Of a stretch of 56,502 bases of DNA, positions 18,301 through 25,709 are shown in pieces. Source of the DNA: an uncultured Parabacteroides sp. Lineage in GTDB: Bacteria > Bacteroidota > Bacteroidia > Bacteroidales > Tannerellaceae. The position numbers and the translations under genes are program-made. The stretch's first letter is position 1; each line of letters starts with the position of its first letter. Location: positions 1 through 56,502 of the forward strand of contig CASFXH010000013.1 of the NCBI GenBank assembly GCA_949298575.1, given 5' to 3'. Below the pieces are notes generated by a model that did not search any database, was not told the DNA's origin, and worked only from the letters and a program-made list of their open reading frames with translations.

Positions 18301-20110
18301 TGGCAGTACGAATTGGAACGATTGGGGAAACTGGACAAACGGTACGCCTTGGGAGTGTACGAATGTGATTATCCCGACAGACCGGCCTCAACCGGAGCAG
18401 TCTTCATTGTCGACCGATCCGGAACCGCTGGACGCTTATCCGGTGTTGACCGACGTGGAGAATGGGAATTATTGTAACTATATCCATTTCGAGCCGCATA
18501 CTGAGGTGGTGAATACGCATAAGTTGAAATATAAGAAGGCCTGGGTGGAACTGGCGTTGGAGCCGAATCGCTATTACTTGCTTTCGATGCCATTGAAAGG
18601 AATGGTTTCTGGTGATATGTTTATACCTGAGGATCAGCAATATCCATCTCGTTTTACGGATTTGACATATGATGAATCTAAGCGACAAGGAACATTGCCA
18701 GAGGACCGGGTGACCCCCACCATCTACCAACGGCTGTGGGAGATGACGATTTGGGATCGTCCGCTGAATGGGGATCGAGATCTTATCTCGCCGGCGGCGC
18801 TTAGTTGGACGCGTCCCTATAATTTCTTGGGTGTAACTTATCGTTTGGATGAGGCTTCCGATCCGAAAGGCTTCTCACTATGGGTTGATCCCGGAAAGCC
18901 GAGCGATACGGAGGCTTCGTCCGCTACATCTTCGTACACCTTCCGTTTTCCTAAAGAGCACGAGCTTTACCATTATTATGATGAGGAGGGAAATATTCGG
19001 GATGGCAAGACGGAGGCGGTCGTGAGAGAGCCGGAGGAGATGGGCCGTTTTATTTATGAGAAGAACGATCCGACATCCGGAGAATTGCTGCCTCCTTTCC
19101 CTTTGACCGTGACGTTGACGAATCGTTATTACGCGTCGACCGAGTTTTTGATGGGAAATCCATTTATGGCGCACGTGGATTTGCGAGCTTTTATGGAGGA
19201 GAATACGCACATCGCCTCGCTTCGGGTGTATAAGGATGACAATTATGTCGCGTTAACCCGCGACGAGAGTGGGCAGTTGATCAGTGCCGATCCATCGGTT
19301 AGCTTGTTGATGGAACCAATGCGATCCTTGTTCGTGGTAAAAGATGCGGAAGCGGGAGGCAATACTTGTGAAGTCCGTTTTACGGAAGCGATGTTAACTG
19401 CGGGTTACGGGAACTCAGCGACGACGTTGCAAACCCGTAGCTCCTCGAACGAGACGGACGAGTCCGGGTTGATTCGTTTGGCGGCGGAGACTCCTGATGG
19501 TAAACGGGCTTACGCGGCGATTCGTCTATCCGCCGTGGTTTCCGACGACTACCAAGACCGTGAGGATGCGGAATTGTTGATCGACGACGAGGTGCGTCCA
19601 GCGGTGGCGTTGTTTACCGTCGCGGACGGGAAGGCGTTGGAGATCGAGCAACGGGTTTCGGATACGGCGATACCGTTGGGTTTCTACATTACCCAGCCGG
19701 TGGATGAGCTGAAAGTGATGGTTTCCTTGCCTGCGGGTATGTCCGACCATTATTGGGTAGACAAGGAAAAAGGTACGAGTTATGTTCTACGAGGCGGCGA
19801 GACGACAACGCTTGTTTTGCCAAGAGTTGAAAGCAACGTGGGACGTTTCTCTCTGCAAAAGAATGCCGACAATCCGTTGGCGGATGGCGCGATTTATGCT
19901 TATTACGAACAGACATCCGGCCAATTGGTGGTACGTGCGCGAAGCGGGGAGATGAGCCGTTGCGAAGTGTACCATAGTGACGGTCGACGAGTAGCTATGC
20001 GGACGGATCGATCGCCGGAATATCGGATGTCCGTTCCTGATGGCATTTTGATAATCCGGGTATTGGATACGGATGGTGATGAGATCACGTTGAAGATAGT
20101 CTGTTTTTAA
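15398..20110 (+). CDS. Giant secreted adhesin with type IX secretion-like C-terminal domain
   Basis: The protein has 1570 residues from the ATG at 15398, chosen because GGAGAG and AGAGG lie just upstream and the signal peptide (VWLLAAWAQVSLAQ) then starts correctly; an in-frame ATG at 15353 is less likely. Unlike its neighbours it has no lipobox. Repeated beta domains fill residues 30-850 (recurring YYFYVGENPE, KFFYIRLYNDGE). A calcium-loop-like DANGNDIPDCIE lies near residue 855, and a Trp-rich module (NWNDWGNWTNGTPWECTN) near residue 975. The last 80 residues end CEVYHSDGRRVAMR ... VPDGILIIRVLDTDG ... LKIVCF, the pattern of a type A T9SS sorting domain. It is therefore probably exported through T9SS and attached at the surface or pilus tip; this is inference. 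Confidence 0.75.
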   Translation: MKKYGIIVFVWLLAAWAQVSLAQTVAPQEVMTQNEQGYWVAHRQIPLVGEGRVVDNFMNDLVSVLDFGDTNLDCLVDTNLDNYAQFSNSVAGVDLFAQEIVSVRDLNRVYAAGQKVGVVIEGGDKAGILELDVLKGYVITTYLKGQLMETKYAVDESGLLSAKILSFTDEEGKSRASFSVMTDKPFDEIAITNTKLAGVDVLNSSLNIYYFYVGENPEIKAIKGEPFFETNVPTVHDDFWGNWTLGWYNDVDNLVNEDPEDYVWYRGLLGTGISVAYYQKATVNFNRDIPKGYEVGFRVYQHSGVRIGVLSGSGLYTYDQDDNKLDEMENRDVLGVDLISGGSQNISLVTTKPCRQVKIDFNGISIGVESELRAYYAYVREPVSVGPDAYLSLAPDTIFDGNGYQFYIPTLPAGAKLVFKTVSSMTGSANFSVDNDGTVTGMDVDGDYTVKATLTMPDEKVYTQQATITRITEASSNCNTLITNDIADIGTVKEGYGCLICIGGDDGENAEHIIDGHEDTYATVDLPLQVGFVEVTPVVAVTLKGEKTINAEKKQVRVGFTVQYTSQFLSLNALKFFYIRLYNDGEKVEEGVPGENNTVSLDLINGASDKVRVSIVTEKEFDHIELWYAGVLGVSLGTQYRIYNAFYEPDTDECRSYDPSEICMEKINWRSGASIWYEKTGFTGIGGGDVSLANVIGLIRNMGNLLDSDPGNTMEIVKVAEVAGGVSVGIKFREPITVPAGGKRQFGFIYKRPTGVADVDLLSSMQVNVYNKELIALTQESMGFEFLNLNLIGYGDKVHLEATVDATHSSRDIQVGGVEFIYSGLVDALTNFQVYGTYTRLDANGNDIPDCIEKPTNPPLEVTTNLAHYCGIKEEETQKVTFTVTGDDNISSLYCEVYAYDREAPTGYGKKEEYSNEHKLDQKKTFTLDLPRGDYYFRFKRNEADTEYTGGVLSVAIHPDETTWNPHDGSTNWNDWGNWTNGTPWECTNVIIPTDRPQPEQSSLSTDPEPLDAYPVLTDVENGNYCNYIHFEPHTEVVNTHKLKYKKAWVELALEPNRYYLLSMPLKGMVSGDMFIPEDQQYPSRFTDLTYDESKRQGTLPEDRVTPTIYQRLWEMTIWDRPLNGDRDLISPAALSWTRPYNFLGVTYRLDEASDPKGFSLWVDPGKPSDTEASSATSSYTFRFPKEHELYHYYDEEGNIRDGKTEAVVREPEEMGRFIYEKNDPTSGELLPPFPLTVTLTNRYYASTEFLMGNPFMAHVDLRAFMEENTHIASLRVYKDDNYVALTRDESGQLISADPSVSLLMEPMRSLFVVKDAEAGGNTCEVRFTEAMLTAGYGNSATTLQTRSSSNETDESGLIRLAAETPDGKRAYAAIRLSAVVSDDYQDREDAELLIDDEVRPAVALFTVADGKALEIEQRVSDTAIPLGFYITQPVDELKVMVSLPAGMSDHYWVDKEKGTSYVLRGGETTTLVLPRVESNVGRFSLQKNADNPLADGAIYAYYEQTSGQLVVRARSGEMSRCEVYHSDGRRVAMRTDRSPEYRMSVPDGILIIRVLDTDGDEITLKIVCF

Positions 20111-20125
20111 AAGTAAGTAAAAGAA

Positions 20126-21391
20126 ATGAACATGAGTTTAAGAAATACGATAGGATGGGTGGGCGGATTGCTCTGTTTGTTTGTAGGAACCGCTTGCGAA
20201 CAAAGTGAGGATCCCGTAGATGAGATCATAGAGGAAACTTATGAACTGCCGGTATCGTTCATTTTCAAAGAGTCCGGAGGCGAGTTGACGACCCGGGTGG
20301 TGGACGACGACGGTGGTGAAACTCCGGAGGTTCCTCCAGAAGATTTGCCATTACGTGGCCTTTATGTGGATCATATCCAATTAAATGTGTACAGACGCCT
20401 TAAGGATGCGGTTTATGCCAATGAAAGGGAAAGTTTCGAATACGATAAATCGGTGGTGCTGAAGTGCGTGATACCGGAAGATGAGGATGAATATCGTTAC
20501 GCGACCGGTGTTATCGATGTGCAAACTCGGTATGAATATCGGGTGACGGCAATCGGTTATGCGGAGAATGACCAAAAAAAGGAACGTGATCTTTTCTCGG
20601 TCAGTGAGAGTGGATCTTTTCTGGGCGCGAAGCTAAACTTAATTGATGATAGACAGTATAAGACTCCCGAGTTGTTTTTCGGTACACCCCTGTATGGTGG
20701 AGATGGTGTAGATGAACCGGCGGGAGATACCGTATTCGTGTATAAAGAACAGAATCAAGCGATGTTGGAAGGTTGGTTGTATCGTTGTGTGGCGGGTGTT
20801 GAGTTGACATTGAGAGATGTGCCGGCAGAGGTCGCTCAAATCGAGTTGTTGGCGCATTCGTTGCATACGGAAAGCATGGCTCGCTTTTATAGCGATTTCT
20901 TAACCCCTTCTGGTTTGCGGGTCGCTGAGGATAGGAGTAAGAATTACGTGATTGCCTCTTGGGATCGAGAAGATGAGACTCCCGAAGTGAACGAAAAGGT
21001 AGAGGCACATTTGGTGGATGCAAACTTGTTGCCGGTTTGTACGGCGCTTTCCATAAAGATTACAAATAAGGATGGCAATAGTTCGATTACCGTGTTGAAA
21101 TGGAAAGACGAAGGAACGACACCAGAAGAACAAAGTTCCGACATGTTGCGTATGGCTCCGCCTGAGAAAGGCAATGGAACGGGCATTATCCCGAATGAAC
21201 AAGGAGAAGAACCGGATGAGCCGGAAGATCCGTATGAATTGTATAAGATTTGTTTTTTGCGGAATCATTATTACCAGATAGAGGGTAGTTATGATCAGTT
21301 GGTAACCAAAGATCTTCCTTTCTTAGTAACTGTGAATCCGAATTGGGACCGGGATATTCGGCTGCCATTGGGTGAACAAACAACGAATTAA
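20126..21391 (+). CDS. Fimbrillin-family lipoprotein
   Basis: This 421-residue protein has the lipobox VGTAC. Two beta-rich domains carry the family marks (LYVDHIQLNVYRR, YEYRVTAIGYAEND, LYRCVAGVELTLRDVP). The C-terminus has RNHYYQIEGSYDQL, the same RNHxY motif found before the tail of the two Mfa1-like paralogues in this operon, and a final strand with LVTVNPNWDRDI. An acidic Pro-Glu segment (about residues 360-372) precedes it. It starts 15 bases after the adhesin gene. A structural subunit role is likely; its order in the pilus is unknown. Confidence 0.7.
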   Translation: MNMSLRNTIGWVGGLLCLFVGTACEQSEDPVDEIIEETYELPVSFIFKESGGELTTRVVDDDGGETPEVPPEDLPLRGLYVDHIQLNVYRRLKDAVYANERESFEYDKSVVLKCVIPEDEDEYRYATGVIDVQTRYEYRVTAIGYAENDQKKERDLFSVSESGSFLGAKLNLIDDRQYKTPELFFGTPLYGGDGVDEPAGDTVFVYKEQNQAMLEGWLYRCVAGVELTLRDVPAEVAQIELLAHSLHTESMARFYSDFLTPSGLRVAEDRSKNYVIASWDREDETPEVNEKVEAHLVDANLLPVCTALSIKITNKDGNSSITVLKWKDEGTTPEEQSSDMLRMAPPEKGNGTGIIPNEQGEEPDEPEDPYELYKICFLRNHYYQIEGSYDQLVTKDLPFLVTVNPNWDRDIRLPLGEQTTN

Positions 21392-21407
21392 AATCAGGAG
21401 GAATAGA

Positions 21408-22859
21408 ATGCGAGAATCAATGAATAAAAGAAATTATCTAAATAAGAAAGGAAAGTCGCTTTGGCTTTTCCTCGCCTCCCTATCGCTCCTCGCGTCTTGC
21501 GACAACAACGAGGGCCCGGGAATGCCGGATATCCCGATGGAGAAGACACAATCGTTCGTTTTGCGTGTGGAGAGCGTGGGCGAGGCTTCCTATCCGGTGG
21601 AGACACGCGCCAATGCGGGACGGCCGTTGTTCAGTACCGCCTCGAAACAGGCGATCGACCGGGTGGAGTTCCTGATTATAAAGTATGGCTCTCCCGCCGT
21701 AGTCGTTTACCGCGGGCGCATCGACCGTTGGAGCGATACGGACAACCAGACGAGCGCGACCTATACGGATGGCATCGACCTTGGGCGGCAGGCGGAGATC
21801 GTATTGAAAGGCGACGACCTGCTGGAGGAGGGAGAGACCTATTGGGTGTATGGCGTAGGCTATCATACGGATTCCTACGGTGGCTACGAGCCGTTCCCCG
21901 GCGTGAAAGTAGGCGACTCGTTCGCACGGACGGAGTCGGTGACCGTGCCCAGCGACGAGGCGGCGGACGAGATATTCGCCGGTGCGGAGCTGCTGCATGT
22001 GGTGGACGGAAAGATTATGACCGCTCCGGACTCCTATTCCGAGCTAACGGACGGCACGGTAATTTTGCGTCGGCAGGTGGGCGGTACGTTCGGCTACTTC
22101 ACCCATATCCCGACCACGGTGACAAAGGATGGGGTAAATCGACGGGTCGCTACGCTGCGATTGGTGACGACCCGAAGGAATAAGACCGCGATACTCGCCG
22201 GCTTCCGCTCGATGGAAGACCCGGAAAACTTCGCCCAAGAGAACGTAATCAATGGCACGACACCCCGGACGGACTACGACGCTTGCTTAGACGGCTCGAC
22301 GGTGAACGACGCGTTCGTCGTGTATGATATCTTGCTGGCGAAGTGGTTCCCCGGCGACGGCGACCTGCCATTAGACGCCAACGGCGATGGCTTCTTAGAT
22401 CGGGAGGACGAGAACTGGCAGATGGACACGAGTCGTTACCCGGACAACACCATCAAGTTGCGACGCGGCTCGGTGTTCGGCGATTCGTTCCTGATCGCCT
22501 CCGCCATGTACGACGCGGATATCCAAGGCGGGTTGCCGACGTTCCAGATGCAGATGCTCGACATCGATGGGCGGATCCTGCGTTCGTGGAACGTGCTGCT
22601 GCGGGAACGGTTGGCTTTCCAAGAGACGCGTACCCTCGTCTCGCTGGACGCGAACGGCGCTGTAGTGATCACGACGGAGCCGAACCCGGAGACGGAGTAT
22701 TGTTATAGCTTGGTGCGCAACCACCTGTACGCGATGGGCTCGAAAGCGAATGACTTCAGTAACGGCGGCGACGCGCCCGTCGACCTGGCGGCGACTGACA
22801 CCTTAGTGGTCGACGTACAGAACGAGTGGGGCGGCGGTGATTTGATTTATTTCAATTAG
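21408..22859 (+). CDS. Second Mfa1-type fimbrillin, last gene of the operon
   Basis: The protein has 483 residues from the ATG at 21408, chosen because AGGAGG (21396-21401) lies at ideal distance. An in-frame ATG at 21372 would overlap the previous gene. The lipobox is LLASC. It is a paralogue of the 6489-7940 product: LRRQVGGTFGYFTHIP matches LKRQVAGVIGYFSRIP, RNHLYAMG matches RNHLYQVG, and the tail LVVDVQNEWGGGDLIYFN parallels the NDNW tail. Its base composition is clearly more GC-rich than that of its paralogue, so the two were probably not duplicated here recently. It could be an alternative or minor shaft subunit. Confidence 0.75.
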   Translation: MRESMNKRNYLNKKGKSLWLFLASLSLLASCDNNEGPGMPDIPMEKTQSFVLRVESVGEASYPVETRANAGRPLFSTASKQAIDRVEFLIIKYGSPAVVVYRGRIDRWSDTDNQTSATYTDGIDLGRQAEIVLKGDDLLEEGETYWVYGVGYHTDSYGGYEPFPGVKVGDSFARTESVTVPSDEAADEIFAGAELLHVVDGKIMTAPDSYSELTDGTVILRRQVGGTFGYFTHIPTTVTKDGVNRRVATLRLVTTRRNKTAILAGFRSMEDPENFAQENVINGTTPRTDYDACLDGSTVNDAFVVYDILLAKWFPGDGDLPLDANGDGFLDREDENWQMDTSRYPDNTIKLRRGSVFGDSFLIASAMYDADIQGGLPTFQMQMLDIDGRILRSWNVLLRERLAFQETRTLVSLDANGAVVITTEPNPETEYCYSLVRNHLYAMGSKANDFSNGGDAPVDLAATDTLVVDVQNEWGGGDLIYFN

Positions 22860-22977
22860 GTGTAAAGGTTGATGACAGAAGAAATAGTAGAGATACAAGA
22901 TACCCAAAACCAATAACAAGATCAAGAACAATTTTTTCATTAAGCCTGATTGGCTTCGTGAGAAGCGGATAAAGGCG

Positions 22978-23011
22978 GCGGGCGGATCGGACAAGGATTC
23001 GCCTGCTTTTC
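22978..23011 (+). terminator. Terminator of the fimbrial operon
   Basis: The stem GCGGGCGGATC (22978-22988) pairs with GATTCGCCTGC (22996-23006), with G-U pairs and a seven-base loop, and is followed by TTTTCTTTTT. It lies 118 bases after the last fimbrillin stop codon. Confidence 0.65.
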
Positions 23012-23072
23012 TTTTTCTCTCCCGAAAGATCGCTTATCGTGAAAACGTGCGCATGGGCGTCATGACTTTTTT

Positions 23073-23155
23073 ATAATGCCTATCATAAGGTGCTCATGAT
23101 GCCCATTGTTAGTGTCTTATAGTGGGCATTATAAAGACCTTATGATAGGCATTAT
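23073..23155. repeat. Nested palindromic repeat, right of the fimbrial locus
   Basis: An outer 19-bp perfect inverted repeat (23073-23091 with 23137-23155; ATAATGCCTATCATAAGGT) encloses a second, imperfect one (about 23097-23112 with 23113-23132). The arms resemble those at 3040-3119 (TGCCyAT..TAAGGT). The element lies between the fimbrial terminator and the recombinase promoter. Confidence 0.75.
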
Positions 23156-23190
23156 AAACAACGCTCAATTCCAGCCATTTAAATGAATAG

Positions 23191-23222
23191 TTTGGGTATT
23201 TCCGTGTCTATTCTTTTATTTG
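23191..23222 (+). promoter_or_regulatory. Promoter of the leader peptide and recombinase
   Basis: TTTG (23191-23194), 20 bases, then TTTATTTG (23215-23222), one mismatch from TAnnTTTG. The expected transcript start lies just before the AGGAGG of the leader ORF. Confidence 0.5.
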
Positions 23223-23256
23223 ATTTTTTAATCGTGCCCATTTTTAGGAGGTATTT

Positions 23257-23280
23257 ATGGTCTTACTAAATAATTTGTGA
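23257..23280 (+). CDS. Seven-codon leader ORF before the recombinase
   Basis: ATG-GTC-TTA-CTA-AAT-AAT-TTG-TGA encodes MVLLNNL. A perfect AGGAGG (23246-23251) sits five bases before the ATG, whereas the recombinase ATG four bases after this stop has no good ribosome binding site. It is out of frame with the recombinase, so it is not a misplaced start. Translational coupling is the simplest reading. Confidence 0.4.
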   Translation: MVLLNNL

Positions 23281-23284
23281 AAGT

Positions 23285-24265
23285 ATGAAAAAAAGGGAGC
23301 CATACGGCAAAAAAAACGAGAGAAAAACAGAGCAAGCCAGTTATTTTCGATTGGTGGAAGAACGAACTATTTATTTCAAGGTCATGGGCAAGCCAAAGAC
23401 CGCGAATAACTACATGTGCGCGTTGAAGCATTTTCGGAAATTCCGGGCGAGTAAAGATCTCGCGATTGGAGACTTGTCCGTGGGATTGATGTGTGATTTC
23501 CAGCGTTACTTGACCGGGAAAGGATTGCGGATGAATACCATCTCCCTCTATAACCGAGCTTTGCGGGCTGTCTATCACTACGTGCTTGATGAAGAGATCT
23601 TGTCGACCGACAAACGTCCTTTCCGGAAGGTATTCACCGGTCAGGAGAAGACTTGTAAGCGAGCGTTGACGAGCGATGTCGCACGCGCGCTTATCCAACT
23701 TTCCTTATCGGACGACCACGAGCTGGCCTTCGCTCGCGACCTGTTTCTTTTCAGTCTCTACATGCAAGGCATGCCATTTGTCGACATCGCCCATTTGACC
23801 AAGAAGCAGCTCCAAGGCGACCGTATCGTTTACCAACGGCGCAAGACCAACCAACACTTAGAGGTCTGTGTCCTCTCGCCGGCTCGGGCGATTATTGAGC
23901 GTTATCGGGTACGGAATCCGGATTGTCCTTATCTTTTTCCTATCTTATACAATCCGAATAAGAATAGGATGGTCTTATATTCCAGCGCCTTGCGCATCTA
24001 CAACCGACGCTTGAAACGAGTGGCCCGCCTTGCCGGCATCAACGATCCGCTCACTTCCTATGTGGCGCGCCATACCTGGGCTTCACTCGCCCGGCAGTCG
24101 GGCGTCCCGGATAGCGTGATCTGCGAGGCGATGGGCCACAACAACCTATCGACCACCATGATCTACCTCACTTCCTTAGATATGGAGACCGTGGCGACCG
24201 CCAATCGAAAGGTCATCGCCTGCCTGATCGCTTCTAGCGATCCCCTTCAAGGGAAACAGGCGTAA
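23285..24265 (+). CDS. Tyrosine recombinase, Bacteroidetes type
   Basis: This 326-residue protein has an N-terminal SAM-like DNA-binding domain (about residues 20-115; KTANNYMCALKHFRKF) and a C-terminal catalytic domain. The catalytic residues seen are ARHTWAS (Arg II and nearby His), MGHNNLSTT (His) and the Tyr in TTMIYLTSLD as nucleophile. In the Arg I region it has YMQGMPFVDIAHL; from memory most relatives read RGMSFVD, and IntDOT also lacks the standard Arg I, so the Gln needs a check. Relatives invert promoters or shuffle surface genes and often sit beside fimbrial loci. Lacking other phage or transposon genes, it may act on the fimbrial region. It is convergent with the AraC gene, 32 bases away. 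Confidence 0.85.
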   Translation: MKKREPYGKKNERKTEQASYFRLVEERTIYFKVMGKPKTANNYMCALKHFRKFRASKDLAIGDLSVGLMCDFQRYLTGKGLRMNTISLYNRALRAVYHYVLDEEILSTDKRPFRKVFTGQEKTCKRALTSDVARALIQLSLSDDHELAFARDLFLFSLYMQGMPFVDIAHLTKKQLQGDRIVYQRRKTNQHLEVCVLSPARAIIERYRVRNPDCPYLFPILYNPNKNRMVLYSSALRIYNRRLKRVARLAGINDPLTSYVARHTWASLARQSGVPDSVICEAMGHNNLSTTMIYLTSLDMETVATANRKVIACLIASSDPLQGKQA

Positions 24266-24297
24266 ATGGGTTGAGATCATCTCCGCGGGCTCTTCTC

Positions 24298-25176
24298 CTA
24301 TCCGTTTTTTTCGCTCCGTAGCGACCGGATTTCTGACGGGCTTTTCCCGAAATGCCGTTTGCAGAAGGTCGTGAAATAGGCGGCCGAGGAGAACCCGTGC
24401 GCATCGGCGATCTCGCTGAATGTCTTGTCGGTCATGCGGATATCCCTTAAAATGTCTTCCGCCTTCCGCTTTTCCAGCCATTGGGCAAACGATATGCCAA
24501 ACGTCTTTTTAAAGCGCCGGTTGAAAGTGGTGGGCGAGAGATTCGCCAACTCGGCCAGCTTTTCCACGTTTTCGACCTTACGGAAATGCGACAACACGAA
24601 TTCCTTAAAACTCATGTCTTCAGACAAGATCGGATAGAAAAAGGCCGCCAGTTCCTCCCTTGAATAATAGCCCCGGAACAAAAGCGCCAACTCTTGTCGT
24701 TTCATCGTATGGAAATGATAACACCCCAGCCCATCATTCAGGCAAGCATATAAATTAACCAAAAATTGGCGTACCCGCTCGCGGATGGGAAGCGGATTAA
24801 ACGCACGATGGATGGAGGTGAAATTCACGACCTTCGGCAAGCTCTCCAGCATAAAGCGGGTGCACATCTGCGTATCCTTATCGAAAAAGCAACGTAACAA
24901 TACGGTATCCGAAAGCACTTTGGCGCTACATATACAGTTGTTGGGCAGGAATAACATCGTTCCCGCGTGAATACGATTATCGAAAAAAGGACCACATTGC
25001 GCTATAATCGCACCTTTCCACACGAACACGATAATGGAATGCGTGATCAGCGTTTCCGGAATCACGTCGCCTCGTTGGAAGGAAAATCGCTCGAAAATCC
25101 TTTCCTCGTGCGACTTGGCGTATTCGCTACAACTCATATGCTCGTTCGCGTAGAATAAACCTGTTGTCTTACACAT
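24298..25176 (-). CDS. AraC-family transcriptional regulator
   Basis: The protein has 292 residues from the ATG at 25176; an in-frame ATG at 25248 adds 24 hydrophobic, poorly supported residues. The N-terminal part (about residues 20-150) is a beta-rich sensing domain (IIVFVWKGAIIAQCG, AGTMLFLPNNCICSAK). The last 100 residues form the double helix-turn-helix of the family: VEKLAELANLSPTTFNRRFK, then FSEIADAHGFSSAAYFTTFC and KRHFGKSPSEIR. Its target cannot be read from the sequence. The fimbrial operon is an obvious candidate, since its -7 box lacks a matching -33 box and carries palindromes. A large intergenic region (25177-25709) separates it from proC. Confidence 0.85.
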   Translation of the reverse strand: MCKTTGLFYANEHMSCSEYAKSHEERIFERFSFQRGDVIPETLITHSIIVFVWKGAIIAQCGPFFDNRIHAGTMLFLPNNCICSAKVLSDTVLLRCFFDKDTQMCTRFMLESLPKVVNFTSIHRAFNPLPIRERVRQFLVNLYACLNDGLGCYHFHTMKRQELALLFRGYYSREELAAFFYPILSEDMSFKEFVLSHFRKVENVEKLAELANLSPTTFNRRFKKTFGISFAQWLEKRKAEDILRDIRMTDKTFSEIADAHGFSSAAYFTTFCKRHFGKSPSEIRSLRSEKNG

Positions 25177-25344
25177 AATTATCCCATTTTTGTACCAAAC
25201 AAAGAAGATTATCTCTTTCCAAGAGGAAGACAACCAAGTCTTGCTCATCGTATTTCAATTCGTAAATCTCTTATCATTGGTTCATTCCCTAAGGAAAATG
25301 GCTCGTGTTTGGCTCGCTTTTCGCGGAAAAGGAGTCCGCTTTTG

Positions 25345-25376
25345 TTGTTTTATAAGCATAGGTTTCTTTATCTTTG
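25345..25376 (+). promoter_or_regulatory. Candidate promoter for proC with a long leader
   Basis: TATCTTTG (25369-25376) matches the -7 consensus, and TTGT (25345-25348) stands about 20 bases upstream as a weak -33 box. If used, the leader to proC is about 330 bases and contains the 22-bp repeat array. Confidence 0.45.
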
Positions 25377-25453
25377 TTGCCGAAGAATCAATGAATCCGA
25401 GCATTCGAGTCTTCCTCTTGGAAAGAGGAGGACCGAGGATCTCCCCTGAATTT

Positions 25454-25541
25454 CCTTACGAGGAAATTTTCCTTCCCTCGCGAGGAAATCTCTTTTCCCT
25501 CGCGAGGCGTTTTCCGTCGGATCGTGAGGGAAGAAAAATCC
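25454..25541 (+). repeat. Four 22-bp units with phased CCT-N4-AGG palindromes upstream of proC
   Basis: Units start at 25454, 25476, 25498 and 25520. Their first ten bases are CCTTACGAGG, CCTCGCGAGG, CCTCGCGAGG and GATCGTGAGG. The two middle cores are perfect palindromes, and unit 1 also has extended ATTTCCT/AGGAAAT arms (25450-25467). The 22-bp period places the cores two helical turns apart on one face of the DNA. Half-site-like TCGTGAGG recurs at 25627-25634. The remainder of the 533-base gap (25177-25709) shows no convincing gene. Confidence 0.75.
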
Positions 25542-25709
25542 CATGGCATCCGCGAGAATGGGTGTTCGATGGCGCGAAAGTGGTTGTTCTCACGAAATGT
25601 TTCATTCAAAAAACTCAAACACATTCTCGTGAGGTGAGAAGCTTGGGAATTTTCCCGTATATTTGCTCACACTTATGGTGGATTTTTTAATTGATGGAGA
25701 GGTAAGAAC

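Noticed and set aside
22803-22940. 45-codon minus-strand frame with a hydrophobic start (MKKLFLILLLVLGILYLYYF)
   Set aside because: It overlaps the end of the last fimbrillin gene on the other strand, has no clear promoter, and its tail is antisense to coding sequence. It might still be a small membrane protein, but support is too weak.
25454-25541. CRISPR array
   Set aside because: The 22-bp period leaves no room for repeat plus spacer, the spacers are similar to each other, and no cas genes are present. The same holds for 40975-41062.
25190-25690. Open frame of 166 codons on the + strand
   Set aside because: It begins inside the AraC upstream region, crosses the -7 box and repeat array, has no ribosome binding site, and its protein composition is not that of a real protein.
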